DNA from: JABDLO01 sp035327565
Lineage (GTDB): Bacteria; Bacteroidota; Bacteroidia; Chitinophagales; Saprospiraceae
Reading direction: 5' to 3'
Assembly: GCA_035327565.1 (NCBI GenBank)
Contig: DAOLDB010000002.1
Location: 103,441 to 167,440, forward strand
Length of the DNA stretch: 64,000 nt
The notes below the pieces were generated by a model that did no database searches, was not told the origin of the DNA, and worked only from the letters and a program-made list of their open reading frames with translations. The position numbers and the translations under genes were made by a program. Below, in pieces: positions 17,390 through 26,648 of this stretch. The stretch's first letter is position 1, and the number at the start of each line of letters is the position of its first letter.

Positions 17390-18091
17390 TCAATCTTTAT
17401 GTGAATGTACCAGATGTACTCCTAAGCCTGCGCCAAAAACGAATTGTCGAAATGACAATGACGTTTCTTCATTGACTACGGTTGGATGAAAAGAAGCGGA
17501 TGAATATTGAGCAAATAATTTAAAATCAACCGTCCGGTTCCAGTGATATATAGTCGAAAAGCTCATTTGGTAAATAAAACTTTGACTTCTCCCAGAGCCC
17601 AACGTGATTACAGTAAGGGGTTGGGTAATGATGTTCATCACAATATCCGGAGTTTGGAGGATTGCCATTCCTGCAGCAGGAGAAACCGACAATGAAAACT
17701 TTTGTGAGAGACTTATATGCTTTGCTGGACCGGCAATAAAGGAGAGCATACGATAGGGCGACGCGGTCATATCAGTGGAAACGGCCAAAGGGTATCTGCT
17801 GAAAACACTGTGAGCAGCCTCATTGAAATCAAAAGATTGCTGTGATAGACCCACGACTGCTCTGATGTCCCAGGTATCGAAAAGTCCGTATTGAATTGTC
17901 AATTGGGCAGCATGTCCATTTCCTGCATAACCCAGGGGAAAGGCGCCATTGGAAATTTGTCCTGAGGGTATAGAAAATCCGGCATCCCATCCCAAAGTTA
18001 TGTTTCCCCTGGAAAATTGGCCATTCCCTTGCATACAAGAGAAAATCAATAAAAGGAAGATCAAAAAATAGGTGCATTTATTACCATTCAT
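17390..18091 (-). CDS. Outer-membrane beta-barrel protein
   Basis: 233 residues with a signal peptide (CTYFLIFLLLIFSCMQGNGQ) and a barrel-like body of alternating hydrophobic and polar residues, Gly- and aromatic-rich (NITLGWDAGFSIPSGQ; FVFGAGLGVHLV). No known catalytic motif is visible. It lies five bases after the carbonic anhydrase gene and is very likely cotranscribed with it, so it may be a channel or membrane partner for that enzyme; this is inference from position only. Confidence 0.72.
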   Translation of the reverse strand: MNGNKCTYFLIFLLLIFSCMQGNGQFSRGNITLGWDAGFSIPSGQISNGAFPLGYAGNGHAAQLTIQYGLFDTWDIRAVVGLSQQSFDFNEAAHSVFSRYPLAVSTDMTASPYRMLSFIAGPAKHISLSQKFSLSVSPAAGMAILQTPDIVMNIITQPLTVITLGSGRSQSFIYQMSFSTIYHWNRTVDFKLFAQYSSASFHPTVVNEETSLSFRQFVFGAGLGVHLVHSHKD

Positions 18092-18096
18092 CTTCC

Positions 18097-18846
18097 TCAG
18101 GGTTTTTCAAGAATTATCCTGTTGTTCAAAGGTTGTATGACCCTGTAATTATCATCGTAGAAAGAAGCAAATTTTGATATCTGCTGTGGTGAAGCGGTTA
18201 TATACTCTTTGAGAATGATGAATTGAACTGTTGCGGAACAAGGTGGAGTAGTCAGTGAACCATAATAAGTAAAATAACCCTGATGAAAGGGAAGTAAATC
18301 ACTGATATTCAGTTGGATCTGCGTACTAATTTCCATATTTTGAATATTGGGAATATTGTCAAATACCAAATCGAAAAATGAATGTGATTCGCCAATGTCA
18401 ACCATAAATGTAAGTACCAGCAAATTGCCCGCTTGATCTCTATGTACACAATGAAGTTCAAGAGGATGGTATTGACCATCAATTTGATGTTCGCTGTGAT
18501 GATGAAAATGGAATTGCACAAAAGTGTAACGAACCTGATTAAAAACAAGGGCATTATCCGGTTGAGGTGGGTTGACCTGAATGGTATGTCCATTGTCGAC
18601 AATTTTCATGGCAAATGGACGGTAATCAAACTCCAGCGTAGGTAATTGATCAACCACCAATGTTGAAGTAGTATTGACGTCAACGGGTGATTGTGCATTC
18701 CCTCCACAGCTGATATAACCGATTTGCTGCCAGTCCGGATTTTCATAGTCCCAATGTGCTTCCTCTTTTTCTATGGTTACCACTTTTTCGCAGGAAAGCA
18801 GAATTACAAGAAAAAACACAAGACATGGGACAGATAAAAATTTCAT
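18097..18846 (-). CDS. Alpha-class carbonic anhydrase, lipoprotein
   Basis: 249 residues. A lipoprotein signal ends at Cys19 (LVILLSC). The enzyme body shows the alpha-CA landmarks: W..IGYISCGGNAQSPVDV, the Zn ligands His113 and His115 in QFHFHHHSEH, the third His132 in LELHCVH, and the substrate-pocket Thr in GSLTTPPC. It reversibly hydrates CO2 and, being lipid-anchored, acts in the periplasm or at the cell surface. An unusual feature is HFHHHSEH, with extra His where most relatives have a non-His residue before SEH. It forms an operon with the downstream barrel protein. Firm assignment. Confidence 0.94.
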   Translation of the reverse strand: MKFLSVPCLVFFLVILLSCEKVVTIEKEEAHWDYENPDWQQIGYISCGGNAQSPVDVNTTSTLVVDQLPTLEFDYRPFAMKIVDNGHTIQVNPPQPDNALVFNQVRYTFVQFHFHHHSEHQIDGQYHPLELHCVHRDQAGNLLVLTFMVDIGESHSFFDLVFDNIPNIQNMEISTQIQLNISDLLPFHQGYFTYYGSLTTPPCSATVQFIILKEYITASPQQISKFASFYDDNYRVIQPLNNRIILEKP

Positions 18847-18879
18847 TCCCTGGTCAATTTTTAATAGGTTAAAAATGAG

Positions 18880-18947
18880 ACATTCTACAGTTCACCGAGG
18901 ATCAAATTTACATTCAAGTTGATCCATTCAGAAAAACTGTAGAATGT
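18880..18947. repeat. Nested inverted repeats (cruciform-type element), possible terminator
   Basis: An outer pair of perfect 13-base arms (ACATTCTACAGTT at 18880-18892, AACTGTAGAATGT at 18935-18947) encloses a second pair of perfect 7-base arms (GGATCAA 18899-18905, TTGATCC 18919-18925). It lies between the small lipoprotein stop and the carbonic anhydrase start. On the minus strand the outer stem is followed by CTCATTTTT, so it may end transcription of the lipoprotein gene or structure the 5' leader of the anhydrase. Confidence 0.7.
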
Positions 18948-18974
18948 TTGAATAGCTGGTATATTCGAAACTTA

Positions 18975-19385
18975 TTACAGTTTGTTGGCAGTGCCCGCAA
19001 TACTTAAAGTCAAGCCAGGACCAGAAGCTGTATAGGAATAAGTCAGTCGATTGCCGTCAATAGTTCCTGAACCGGAAACCCCCACATTGGTACCGTCTAT
19101 GACAATCGTCTGCTGCGGAATAGTCATGCCTCGTCCACTTACGGTCGCTTCAACTGTTGTACCTGGCGTTCCTGCAAATCCATTCATCAGAATTCGGTCT
19201 TCGGAATTAGAGGATTTGGTAATGGTGAAAGAATAAGTATCTGTAAATTGCTGACCACCAACAGAATACTTATCCTCTGCATTATAAGTTCCAACAAAAT
19301 CATCTCTGTCATCGCCTTTTGAACAAGATGATATTCCCGCGATTAGAAGGATAGCGGATAAAAATAAAATACTTATTTGTTTCAT
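18975..19385 (-). CDS. Small lipoprotein of unknown function
   Basis: 136 residues. The lipoprotein signal (SILFLSAILLIAGISSC) ends at Cys21, followed by an acidic SKGDDRDDF and a small beta-rich domain (VGTYNAEDKYSVGGQQFTDT; GSGTIDGNRLTYSYTASG) that looks like a lipocalin-like or beta-sandwich fold. There are no catalytic motifs. It lies 36 bases after the M4 protease gene and may be cotranscribed with it. I do not recognise a specific family. Confidence 0.7.
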   Translation of the reverse strand: MKQISILFLSAILLIAGISSCSKGDDRDDFVGTYNAEDKYSVGGQQFTDTYSFTITKSSNSEDRILMNGFAGTPGTTVEATVSGRGMTIPQQTIVIDGTNVGVSGSGTIDGNRLTYSYTASGPGLTLSIAGTANKL

Positions 19386-19421
19386 ATGAAAAATGATTTT
19401 TAAAAGTGATTGATAAATTGT

Positions 19422-22400
19422 TTAGTGTTTTAAAAATAGTTTGGCATTCATTTTTTCTCCCTGACTTAATTTCAGAACATATGTTCCGGGTGGAAAATTA
19501 CGCACTTCTGCAGTATGTTGTGTGTCTCCTGCTGCATTTTTAATTACTTGGCGGTAAATCGTTTTACCCATCAGGTTTATAATTTCAATGACCATGTCAG
19601 TTGTATTTATATTGGCCTCTATATTATTAGAATATATGTGCAAATAATCTGCGGTTGGATTGGGATAAATCTCAAACAAAACCAGATTTGAATGGCTGGA
19701 AAAGGGTACTGAAGTCAATGTTCGTTCACCATTGGCAAACCAAACACCCCATTTCCCATTGTCAAATGCAAGAGAGGGGTTACCTTTTCCGTGGATCCTG
19801 TCTTCTTCTAATGAAATTTGGGCCAATACCGGTGAACCCTGGGTAGTTAATGCGTCATATACTATAGTGGCGTCTTCAATGTCGTATGAAGGATAACCTA
19901 AAGTGCTGTTTTCTACGATCAATCCTACATCATTTCTTTCCAGGTTGAGCCCTAATATAGCATAATCTGTAGTGAAAAGACCAGTATTGTCAATATAGTC
20001 AAATGCGATGATATGCGGAGCGTTTTTCGCAAAGGTTGGATTGCCAATGTCTATGCCATTGGGAATGTTTTGAAACATTTTTATAATACTTCCATCTCCA
20101 AACTGGTTCCCGGCTTTATCCCAGGCCTGTAAAAAACTAATATCCCAGGCCTCTCTGGTCAAAGTCAGTTGATTCAGGGCATCATACATCAATACTGTCC
20201 CATCATGAGACCATTCAATAGCGTCAGCATATTGAACATTGAAAATTGGAGGTGCATCGGGTCCTGTGGTTTGATTAAACAATCTAAACTCTTTCCACTC
20301 TTCTTTATCAAAAGAATAAATGAGAATTTTATCTGAGAGGGGCTCTGTCAGAGCAGCAATCAATGAGCCGTCTTTGGAGACAGCTACGTTTCTCCATACC
20401 GGATCGCTTTGGAGTATTTCAATATCGGCAGTACCTTTTTCAAAATCAAATACAATGAGGTGCAACTTTTTATCAGCGCCAACAAATAATACAAACTGTC
20501 CATCATCGGTAATGGAAGGTTTGGATTTGATTTCAATATCAAATAAAGGATTGGCGATCAGACTGAGATTGGCATCGGCAAGATACAAAGCTGACAGATC
20601 TGAGTCAGATAATAGTAAAAAGGCATTGCCCGGATTGGGTTCAAGTTCTTCTTCAAAATTTCCCCCTGCACCGGGGCCAATTCCTACTTCACTGAAAGCA
20701 TTCATAGCTGCCTGTACTTCATTGCCATTACCAAACAGATCCATTGCTGCCTGAATGACAGCATTTCGGCAGTCGACAAATTGTGATGATTTAACAAGAT
20801 ACTGTGATAAAGCCTGGTAATAAATTTGTTCGGCTTTCTCAAGTCCTATGGTGGTAGCAAATTTATAATAGGCATGATTGACAATTCCGCTATTGATATG
20901 TACCCCTCCATTGTTATCGGTGCCTGTAAATTTCTCATTCATGTGTTTGGGTTGGAATCCAATATCTCCCAATTTATTTCCACCATTATGAGGGTTTGAC
21001 ATGTCACGCATCGCCCCTGAAGTAAAAAACTGAGGATTAACAACTCGTTCACCTATCTGCCAGTTTTCTCTTTCTATCATAGCTCCAAAAATATCGCAAA
21101 ATGATTCATTCAATGCTCCGGATTCATCTCTGTATATCAATCCTGCCGTATGCTGTACTACTCCGTGAGACATTTCGTGTCCTGCGACATCCAATCCTCC
21201 TGCCAGATCGGTAAAGGCAAAATCTCCATTACCATAATAGATATGGTACCCGTTCCAAAAAGCATTATCCATATCATTTCCCTCTTCATCCGTGATGTTG
21301 ATAAATGAAAGGATGTTTCCCCCGCTTCCATTGATCGAATTCCTTTGGTGAACGTCTTTATAATATAAATAAGATTGGGTTGCATTGAAATGGGCGGAAA
21401 CTGCATTGCGTGCATTCCAGGTATTGTTGGCACTGGTGATATCAACGGGATCAAAGTTGTTTTTATAAGGGGTGTTTTTCTTGCCGTCAGCGGTCAAAAT
21501 GATGCCTCTCGGAGTATTGGGAAGGGATCCATGGATGTACATAGGTTGGGAGGCATCGATTAAATAAAACAAACCTCCCAATCTGAATGTATTGATAGTT
21601 CGGTTTATACCCAGGAGGTCAACACCCTGAGCCTGAAAAGGACCATCGTTGAAGTGATAGCTATTTTTCATTTCAACTGTACCCTTTGCTTGATTTCTTG
21701 ATGATTCGGATTCACTGTCTTCCACTTCTTTACCATGTGGATGTAATCGACATATATTATTGATTTTATCCACTATTTCACCCGTTTGAAGATCAATAAA
21801 ATAATCCCAGTTTTCTCCCGGATTAGGCATGGCAGAAATATGCAAACATAACCTGAGTTCATTCTCCCCTGGTGCCTTATACCATACTTTGGAGGTTATA
21901 AAAGATGGTCTGTCAATATACTCTTTCATATAGGCAGGCCATGGTATCACTTTGATATCCATTTGCTCCATATCGTCAATCACACTTTCTACAAGGACAC
22001 GTTCATTGGTTATATGTGAAGGTATTTCGAAATGTCCAGGGTGCTTTTCAACTCTTCCGTTCATAATCCATTTTCTGCGATCAGGATATACATGTGCTAA
22101 AAATTCGGAACCAAAAACCGGAATTCCAAGAGCTTCTTGTTGAAAGCGGTAATGAATAATACCCACATGATCTTCATCTTGGTCGGTAAGTAAGAAGACA
22201 TTGTTTATTTCTTCATGTCCTTTGACGGCTTTCATTGCCTGATCCAATAGATTATAAATAAAAACAGGTAACTCAGACCGGGTGTGTATTTTATCTAAAG
22301 AACCTTCAATCCAGGTCGGCAGAAAATCATCATCCCACTGAATGATATTATATGAGGTAAGTATAGGAATGGAAAAGGGTTGACTAACGGGATGAAATGG

Positions 22401-22625
22401 CCTGGAGAATAAATTTCTGGCAGAGGGTATAGCTGTTCGAAAATCCCGGGGTTTTTTTAAATCATGTGTTTGTAGGGAAGTGCTCTGACCCTGTTGGGTC
22501 AAAGTTTTCATTTGTCCGACTAAACTGTATGAACTTAAAGAAAGCGTCAGGAGAAAAACCAGGTGGAACACAAAGGTTTTTACGGTAAGATTTTTCTTCT
22601 TCAAAGTGATATTAATTGTGATCAT
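19422..22625 (-). CDS. M4 (thermolysin-family) metalloprotease with propeller and T9SS tail
   Basis: About 1067 residues. After a signal peptide (VKTFVFHLVFLLTLSLSS) comes a long propeptide with FTP/PepSY-type sequence, then the thermolysin catalytic domain: zinc motif AGHEMSHGV (His-Glu-x-x-His at about 482-487) and the downstream Glu in GALNESFCDIFG. Further on, GGVHINSGIVNHAYY is typical of M4 enzymes. Residues of roughly 650-980 form a TolB-like beta-propeller, and the last about 80 residues (LFEIYPNPTADYLHIYSN ... GTYVLKLSQG) are a type IX secretion sorting domain. The enzyme is therefore exported by T9SS and processed outside. ATG 22625 is chosen because it precedes the signal; an upstream in-frame start at 22712 would add 29 residues. 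Firm. Confidence 0.9.
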   Translation of the reverse strand: MITINITLKKKNLTVKTFVFHLVFLLTLSLSSYSLVGQMKTLTQQGQSTSLQTHDLKKPRDFRTAIPSARNLFSRPFHPVSQPFSIPILTSYNIIQWDDDFLPTWIEGSLDKIHTRSELPVFIYNLLDQAMKAVKGHEEINNVFLLTDQDEDHVGIIHYRFQQEALGIPVFGSEFLAHVYPDRRKWIMNGRVEKHPGHFEIPSHITNERVLVESVIDDMEQMDIKVIPWPAYMKEYIDRPSFITSKVWYKAPGENELRLCLHISAMPNPGENWDYFIDLQTGEIVDKINNICRLHPHGKEVEDSESESSRNQAKGTVEMKNSYHFNDGPFQAQGVDLLGINRTINTFRLGGLFYLIDASQPMYIHGSLPNTPRGIILTADGKKNTPYKNNFDPVDITSANNTWNARNAVSAHFNATQSYLYYKDVHQRNSINGSGGNILSFINITDEEGNDMDNAFWNGYHIYYGNGDFAFTDLAGGLDVAGHEMSHGVVQHTAGLIYRDESGALNESFCDIFGAMIERENWQIGERVVNPQFFTSGAMRDMSNPHNGGNKLGDIGFQPKHMNEKFTGTDNNGGVHINSGIVNHAYYKFATTIGLEKAEQIYYQALSQYLVKSSQFVDCRNAVIQAAMDLFGNGNEVQAAMNAFSEVGIGPGAGGNFEEELEPNPGNAFLLLSDSDLSALYLADANLSLIANPLFDIEIKSKPSITDDGQFVLFVGADKKLHLIVFDFEKGTADIEILQSDPVWRNVAVSKDGSLIAALTEPLSDKILIYSFDKEEWKEFRLFNQTTGPDAPPIFNVQYADAIEWSHDGTVLMYDALNQLTLTREAWDISFLQAWDKAGNQFGDGSIIKMFQNIPNGIDIGNPTFAKNAPHIIAFDYIDNTGLFTTDYAILGLNLERNDVGLIVENSTLGYPSYDIEDATIVYDALTTQGSPVLAQISLEEDRIHGKGNPSLAFDNGKWGVWFANGERTLTSVPFSSHSNLVLFEIYPNPTADYLHIYSNNIEANINTTDMVIEIINLMGKTIYRQVIKNAAGDTQHTAEVRNFPPGTYVLKLSQGEKMNAKLFLKH

Positions 22626-22942
22626 TGCATGGAGTATTAGATTGTGATCAATTAAATGAACTATGCCACATTCTTTGTTTTTGCGAATATCGTGAAAATA
22701 AATTACACCCAATATAATAACAGACTGATGATAAAATCTAGTTTTTATGAAGGATTTTTAATGGTAAAATTTAAAAGTTGGATAGAAAATAGGTCAATAT
22801 TTCATATTCAGAAAGTCTGGATTCAATAATGAAAATACATTATCTGCAAAATTTGAGATAATGGTAAAAGGGTTTAGAATTTAAGTTTTTTTAAAAAAGT
22901 AGTAATTTGAGAATGAGCTTATCTTTGAAAACTATTTTAAAC

Positions 22943-22973
22943 TTTGAGCAAAATAAAAAAGAATATACCTTTG
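22943..22973 (+). promoter_or_regulatory. Promoter of the tRNA-Pro gene
   Basis: TTTG at 22943-22946, a 19-base spacer and TACCTTTG at 22966-22973 match the Bacteroidota sigma consensus TTTG-N19-TAnnTTTG exactly. Transcription would start near 22980, about 11 bases before the mature tRNA end. This is the best promoter match in the window. Confidence 0.8.
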
Positions 22974-22990
22974 TGCTGCTTATAAATTTT

Positions 22991-23065
22991 CGGGATGTAG
23001 CTCAGCCAGGTTAGAGTACACGTCTGGGGGGCGTGGGGCCGGTGGTTCGAATCCACTCATCCCGA
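22991..23065 (+). tRNA. tRNA-Pro (GGG)
   Basis: The 75-base cloverleaf folds with acceptor arms CGGGATG and CATCCCG, a D arm at GCTC...GAGT, an anticodon stem CACGT/GCGTG around CTGGGGG (anticodon GGG, reads CCC and CCU proline codons), and a T arm GGTGG-TTCGAAT-CCACT. The CCA end is not encoded. It is a single tRNA with its own promoter and terminator, in the gap between two minus-strand genes. Confidence 0.95.
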
Positions 23066-23081
23066 CTTAATTAAAATTATA

Positions 23082-23110
23082 GGGGAGAGACAAATGACTT
23101 TCCCCTTTTT
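23082..23110 (+). terminator. Intrinsic terminator of the tRNA-Pro gene
   Basis: GGGGAGAG (23082-23089) pairs with CTTTCCCC (23098-23105), one G-T pair, 8-base loop, followed directly by TTTTT. It lies 16 bases past the tRNA 3' end. Confidence 0.85.
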
Positions 23111-23265
23111 GTCTGAAAGTGGGTGAAGAACGGCTTTCAGTCATAAAGTTGCAAGGTAAAATCGAATCCGGTAGTTGTGAAATAAGAAAAATAGAAAGGG
23201 GAGGCGAGATAACCTTTTGACCCTTATATTCAACAATAAAGGTGTAAATGGATCCCGGATTTTCC

Positions 23266-25965
23266 TCATTCGCTTCTCAAAGAATGAACGGGATTTTGCA
23301 AAGCGGCTTTCACTGATTGAAATCCCATGGTAAGCCAGGCAATCAGAATGGCAAGCAAACCCGACATTACATATAAAGTCCAGGAAATCTCAGCACGGTA
23401 TTGATAATCTTTCAGCCATTCCCTGACAATCCACCACGCTATAGGTGCAGCTAAAATAAAAGCAATAAGCACCAGGCGTGTAAACTCTTTTGAAAGCAAG
23501 ACAACAATGCTGGCTGTATTGGCACCTAAAACTTTTCGTATGCCGATTTCACGCGATCGTTGCTCTGATGTAAATGCAGTCAGTGCAAACAATCCGAGAC
23601 AAGCAATAAAAATAGCAAAACCAGTAAAGATGGCAAAAATTCTCCCAAGCCTAACTTCAGATGTATACATTTTACCAAATCGATCGTCTAAAAAATAATA
23701 GGAAAATGGGTGATTGGGTGCCATTTCCTTCCAGGTGCTTTCCAGCAAAGAGATGATAGACTTTACATCGCTTGAATGAAAGCGAAAAGATGCGTAGCCC
23801 TGAGGGCGCCTACTCAACCTGATCATAACGGGGGCAATATTTTTTTTGAGCGATTCAAAATGAAAGTTTTCCACAATTCCTATCACTGACAGATATTCAA
23901 GATTATCTGAGAACGAATCATCAGAAGGATCACCTGCAAAAGTAGCAATCCGTTGACCTAATGGATCCCCATCAAATTGAAAACTCCTGATGGCTGTTTC
24001 ATTTAATAGTACTGCATTTGAATCGGAAGGAAAAGTGATGGAAAAGTCTCTTCCATCTTTTATAGTCATACCGAGTGTTTTGATATAATCGTGATCAGCA
24101 TACCAGTTTTGTATACTGACCATGTTAGCCTGATCACGCGGATCTCTTCCTTCTACCCACCATGGGTTATCACTCCTCCAGGTTCCAGAAACCGGTAAGT
24201 ATCCACTGTAGGTACTACTGATAATATTTTCATTTTTCAATACTTCATTTTTATAAGCTTCTCTTTGATCTCCCAATCCATAGGTGTCATCCACCATAAT
24301 GACCTGTTCTTTATTAAAACCAATTTTTTTGTTTTGAATATAATTGAGCTGTTTGTAAACCCCAATGGTAGCAATGATAAGAACGATGGATATAGCAAAT
24401 TGAAAGACTACTAAAGTCGCTCTGATTATACCACTTTTTAAACTTAAGGTCAGATTTCCCTTTAATACGGTTACAGGTTTGAATGCTGACAGGAAAAACG
24501 CAGGGTACGTGCCTGCCAATATTCCGGTCAATAATGCGGCGGTAATCAGAAAACTATAAAAGGTAAAATTAGAAAAAGGTAAAGAGAGTTGTCTGTCGGC
24601 CAGAGTGTTAAAAAGTGGCATCAATATCCAGGCTAAGCCTATGGCCATGATAAATGCAAAAATTGTCATCAGGACAGATTCCAGCATAAATTGACGTACC
24701 AAATGGCTTCGGTAAGATCCCATGACCTTTCGTATGCCAACTTCCCTTGCTCTGTTGGCTGAGCGGGCAGTAGATAAATTCATGAAATTAATGCAGGCAA
24801 TCAGTAAAATGAACAAAGCAATGGCTCCAAACATGTAAATGTATGTCATATTGAAATTTGGTTCGAACTCACCCATCAAATCACTTTTTAAATGAATATC
24901 AAGAAGGGGTTGTAATTTGTATTCGATCTTGTTGCCTGTAGCCGTAAAGTTTTCAAGAGTAAAATCACTTCCCAATACCTGTTGTAAAGCGGGTGCAATA
25001 TGCTTCTCTACCAGGCCGGGAAATTTTGCTTCCAACCCCTTAGGGTCAGCACCCTCCTGAAGTATAAAATAGGTTTGAAAATTATTACTCAACCAAAAAG
25101 TATTTTTAGCTTCATCCAGACCTTCAGCTGCCAGCAAAAAATCAAAGTGAAAATGGCTATTGACTGGTAGATCTTCATATATGACTGTGATTTTAAATTC
25201 CCATTGATTATCTAAAATAAGACTCTGTCCCATGGCGCTTTCGCCCGGGAAATATTTGTCAGCCACCCTTTTACTCACTGCCATCGTTTTGGGCATGTTC
25301 AATGCATGTTCCGTATTTCCCTCAATAATTGGAATATTAAAAACTTTAAAGAAATCTTTTCCTGCCCATATGACATTTTCCTCCCTGATGTTATCCATCT
25401 CTCTTTTCACAAGGTAAGACCCTCGTTCACGGAAATGTACAGCCGCCTCAATTTCTTGAAATTCTAAAGGTAAAGCATCCGCCATAGGTGCAGGAGAATA
25501 GGTCATTTGGAAATGGTTGCCACCAAACATGATGTCAGACTCTATACGATAGATTCGGTGAGCATTTTCAAAATGCCGGTCATAGGATAATTCATTGACA
25601 ATAAATAATGCTATGATCAGGCAAACTGCTACCCCTACTGACAAGCCCAGAATGTTTACAATTGAGTAAAAGGAATGTTTCCTGATATTTCGAAATGCAA
25701 TGGTGATGTAATTTTTTATCATGTTTTTTGTTTTTTCATTTTCTGCAAAAAAAGTTTCCATTTGGATATTGAGTAGTCCGGTAGACTCACCAAATTCACG
25801 GATTACTTCGGTGTAAGCATCAATAAATCTTTTACCTGATTTCATCTTTATTTCAGTGGATGCACATATATGATCCAAAATTTCTTCCTGTAGACCTTGA
25901 TGAATCATTCCCCTGTACTGCATATCCTGGAGTATGTAATCTATATGTTGTCGGTTGAGCAGCAT
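23266..25965 (-). CDS. FtsX/MacB-like permease with N-terminal prefix domain
   Basis: 899 residues. The first about 90 residues are a soluble 'permease prefix' type domain (HIDYILQDMQYRGMIHQGLQ; EEILDHICASTEIKMKSG). After it the usual layout of a MacB-like permease: a first membrane helix (ILGLSVGVAVCLIIALFIV), a periplasmic MacB_PCD domain, FtsX three-helix block (ANRAREVGIRKVMGSYRSHL), a second periplasmic domain and a last FtsX block (SREIGIRKVLGANTASIVVL). No ATPase gene is nearby. It sits 15 bases after a PadR regulator gene, so the pair forms an operon and the permease is probably PadR-controlled. Such permeases are thought to sense or move membrane-active compounds. Family firm, substrate unknown. 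Confidence 0.88.
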   Translation of the reverse strand: MLLNRQHIDYILQDMQYRGMIHQGLQEEILDHICASTEIKMKSGKRFIDAYTEVIREFGESTGLLNIQMETFFAENEKTKNMIKNYITIAFRNIRKHSFYSIVNILGLSVGVAVCLIIALFIVNELSYDRHFENAHRIYRIESDIMFGGNHFQMTYSPAPMADALPLEFQEIEAAVHFRERGSYLVKREMDNIREENVIWAGKDFFKVFNIPIIEGNTEHALNMPKTMAVSKRVADKYFPGESAMGQSLILDNQWEFKITVIYEDLPVNSHFHFDFLLAAEGLDEAKNTFWLSNNFQTYFILQEGADPKGLEAKFPGLVEKHIAPALQQVLGSDFTLENFTATGNKIEYKLQPLLDIHLKSDLMGEFEPNFNMTYIYMFGAIALFILLIACINFMNLSTARSANRAREVGIRKVMGSYRSHLVRQFMLESVLMTIFAFIMAIGLAWILMPLFNTLADRQLSLPFSNFTFYSFLITAALLTGILAGTYPAFFLSAFKPVTVLKGNLTLSLKSGIIRATLVVFQFAISIVLIIATIGVYKQLNYIQNKKIGFNKEQVIMVDDTYGLGDQREAYKNEVLKNENIISSTYSGYLPVSGTWRSDNPWWVEGRDPRDQANMVSIQNWYADHDYIKTLGMTIKDGRDFSITFPSDSNAVLLNETAIRSFQFDGDPLGQRIATFAGDPSDDSFSDNLEYLSVIGIVENFHFESLKKNIAPVMIRLSRRPQGYASFRFHSSDVKSIISLLESTWKEMAPNHPFSYYFLDDRFGKMYTSEVRLGRIFAIFTGFAIFIACLGLFALTAFTSEQRSREIGIRKVLGANTASIVVLLSKEFTRLVLIAFILAAPIAWWIVREWLKDYQYRAEISWTLYVMSGLLAILIAWLTMGFQSVKAALQNPVHSLRSE

Positions 25966-25980
25966 TCCTGAGTTAATATT

Positions 25981-26343
25981 TTATCCCCATTGGATGTTAA
26001 GAACCTGTCCCATAGTTAGAATGAAATCTATAAACTCCTTAAGTCTGTTGCCGGCTTCTACGTTACCTTTCCGGGTCAGTGAGTAGTATTTGCGTGTACG
26101 GTTGTCTACTTTGACGGTTTTCGTTATTAGCATGCCTTCAGCTTCCATTTTATGCAGTGCGGGGTACAAAGCGCCTTCAGTGATGATGATCCGTTCTTCT
26201 GACAATGCTTTTACTTTTTGAGTGATTTCGTATCCATACATTTTTTCATTATCTTTCAAAACTTTCAAAATGATGGTTTGAAGAGTTCCTTTCAATAGCT
26301 CAGAAGAATGAGGAATTCCTTGATGCATAAGACTTTTAGGCAT
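25981..26343 (-). CDS. PadR-family transcriptional regulator
   Basis: About 120 residues of a PadR winged helix: SSELLKGTLQTIILKVLKDN, YGYEITQKVKAL, ITEGALYPALHKMEAEGML, and the wing DNRTRKYYSLTRKG. PadR proteins are mostly repressors of membrane-protein or phenolic-stress genes. I start it at ATG 26343 (MPKSL); an upstream frame could add 10 residues. It is followed 15 bases later by the prefix-domain permease, its likely target. The 275 bases upstream, to the next gene, hold nothing else I can identify. Confidence 0.88.
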   Translation of the reverse strand: MPKSLMHQGIPHSSELLKGTLQTIILKVLKDNEKMYGYEITQKVKALSEERIIITEGALYPALHKMEAEGMLITKTVKVDNRTRKYYSLTRKGNVEAGNRLKEFIDFILTMGQVLNIQWG

Positions 26344-26648
26344 GAGACGATAAAAAGAGACAAACAGTTGCAATTTCTATCCCATTTTATTTTAAAATGG
26401 ATTCCCTGAAATGATATGGAAGGATAAATGGATTGAATTAATGTACTATTATATTCAAATAGAACTTTGGTTTAGGGGGATAAAATACCTCTATGGCTTG
26501 TAATCAGTCATTTTTTCTGAAAAGATGGATGGGTGACAGCTACTGAAGGCGTTATTCAGGTGTTTGTATTCTTTTCGTGAATATTTCTTTTCAGCGGTAT
26601 ATCATGCTTTCAAAGATACTATGCCTCGTTTTGCTCTTTATGGATTCA

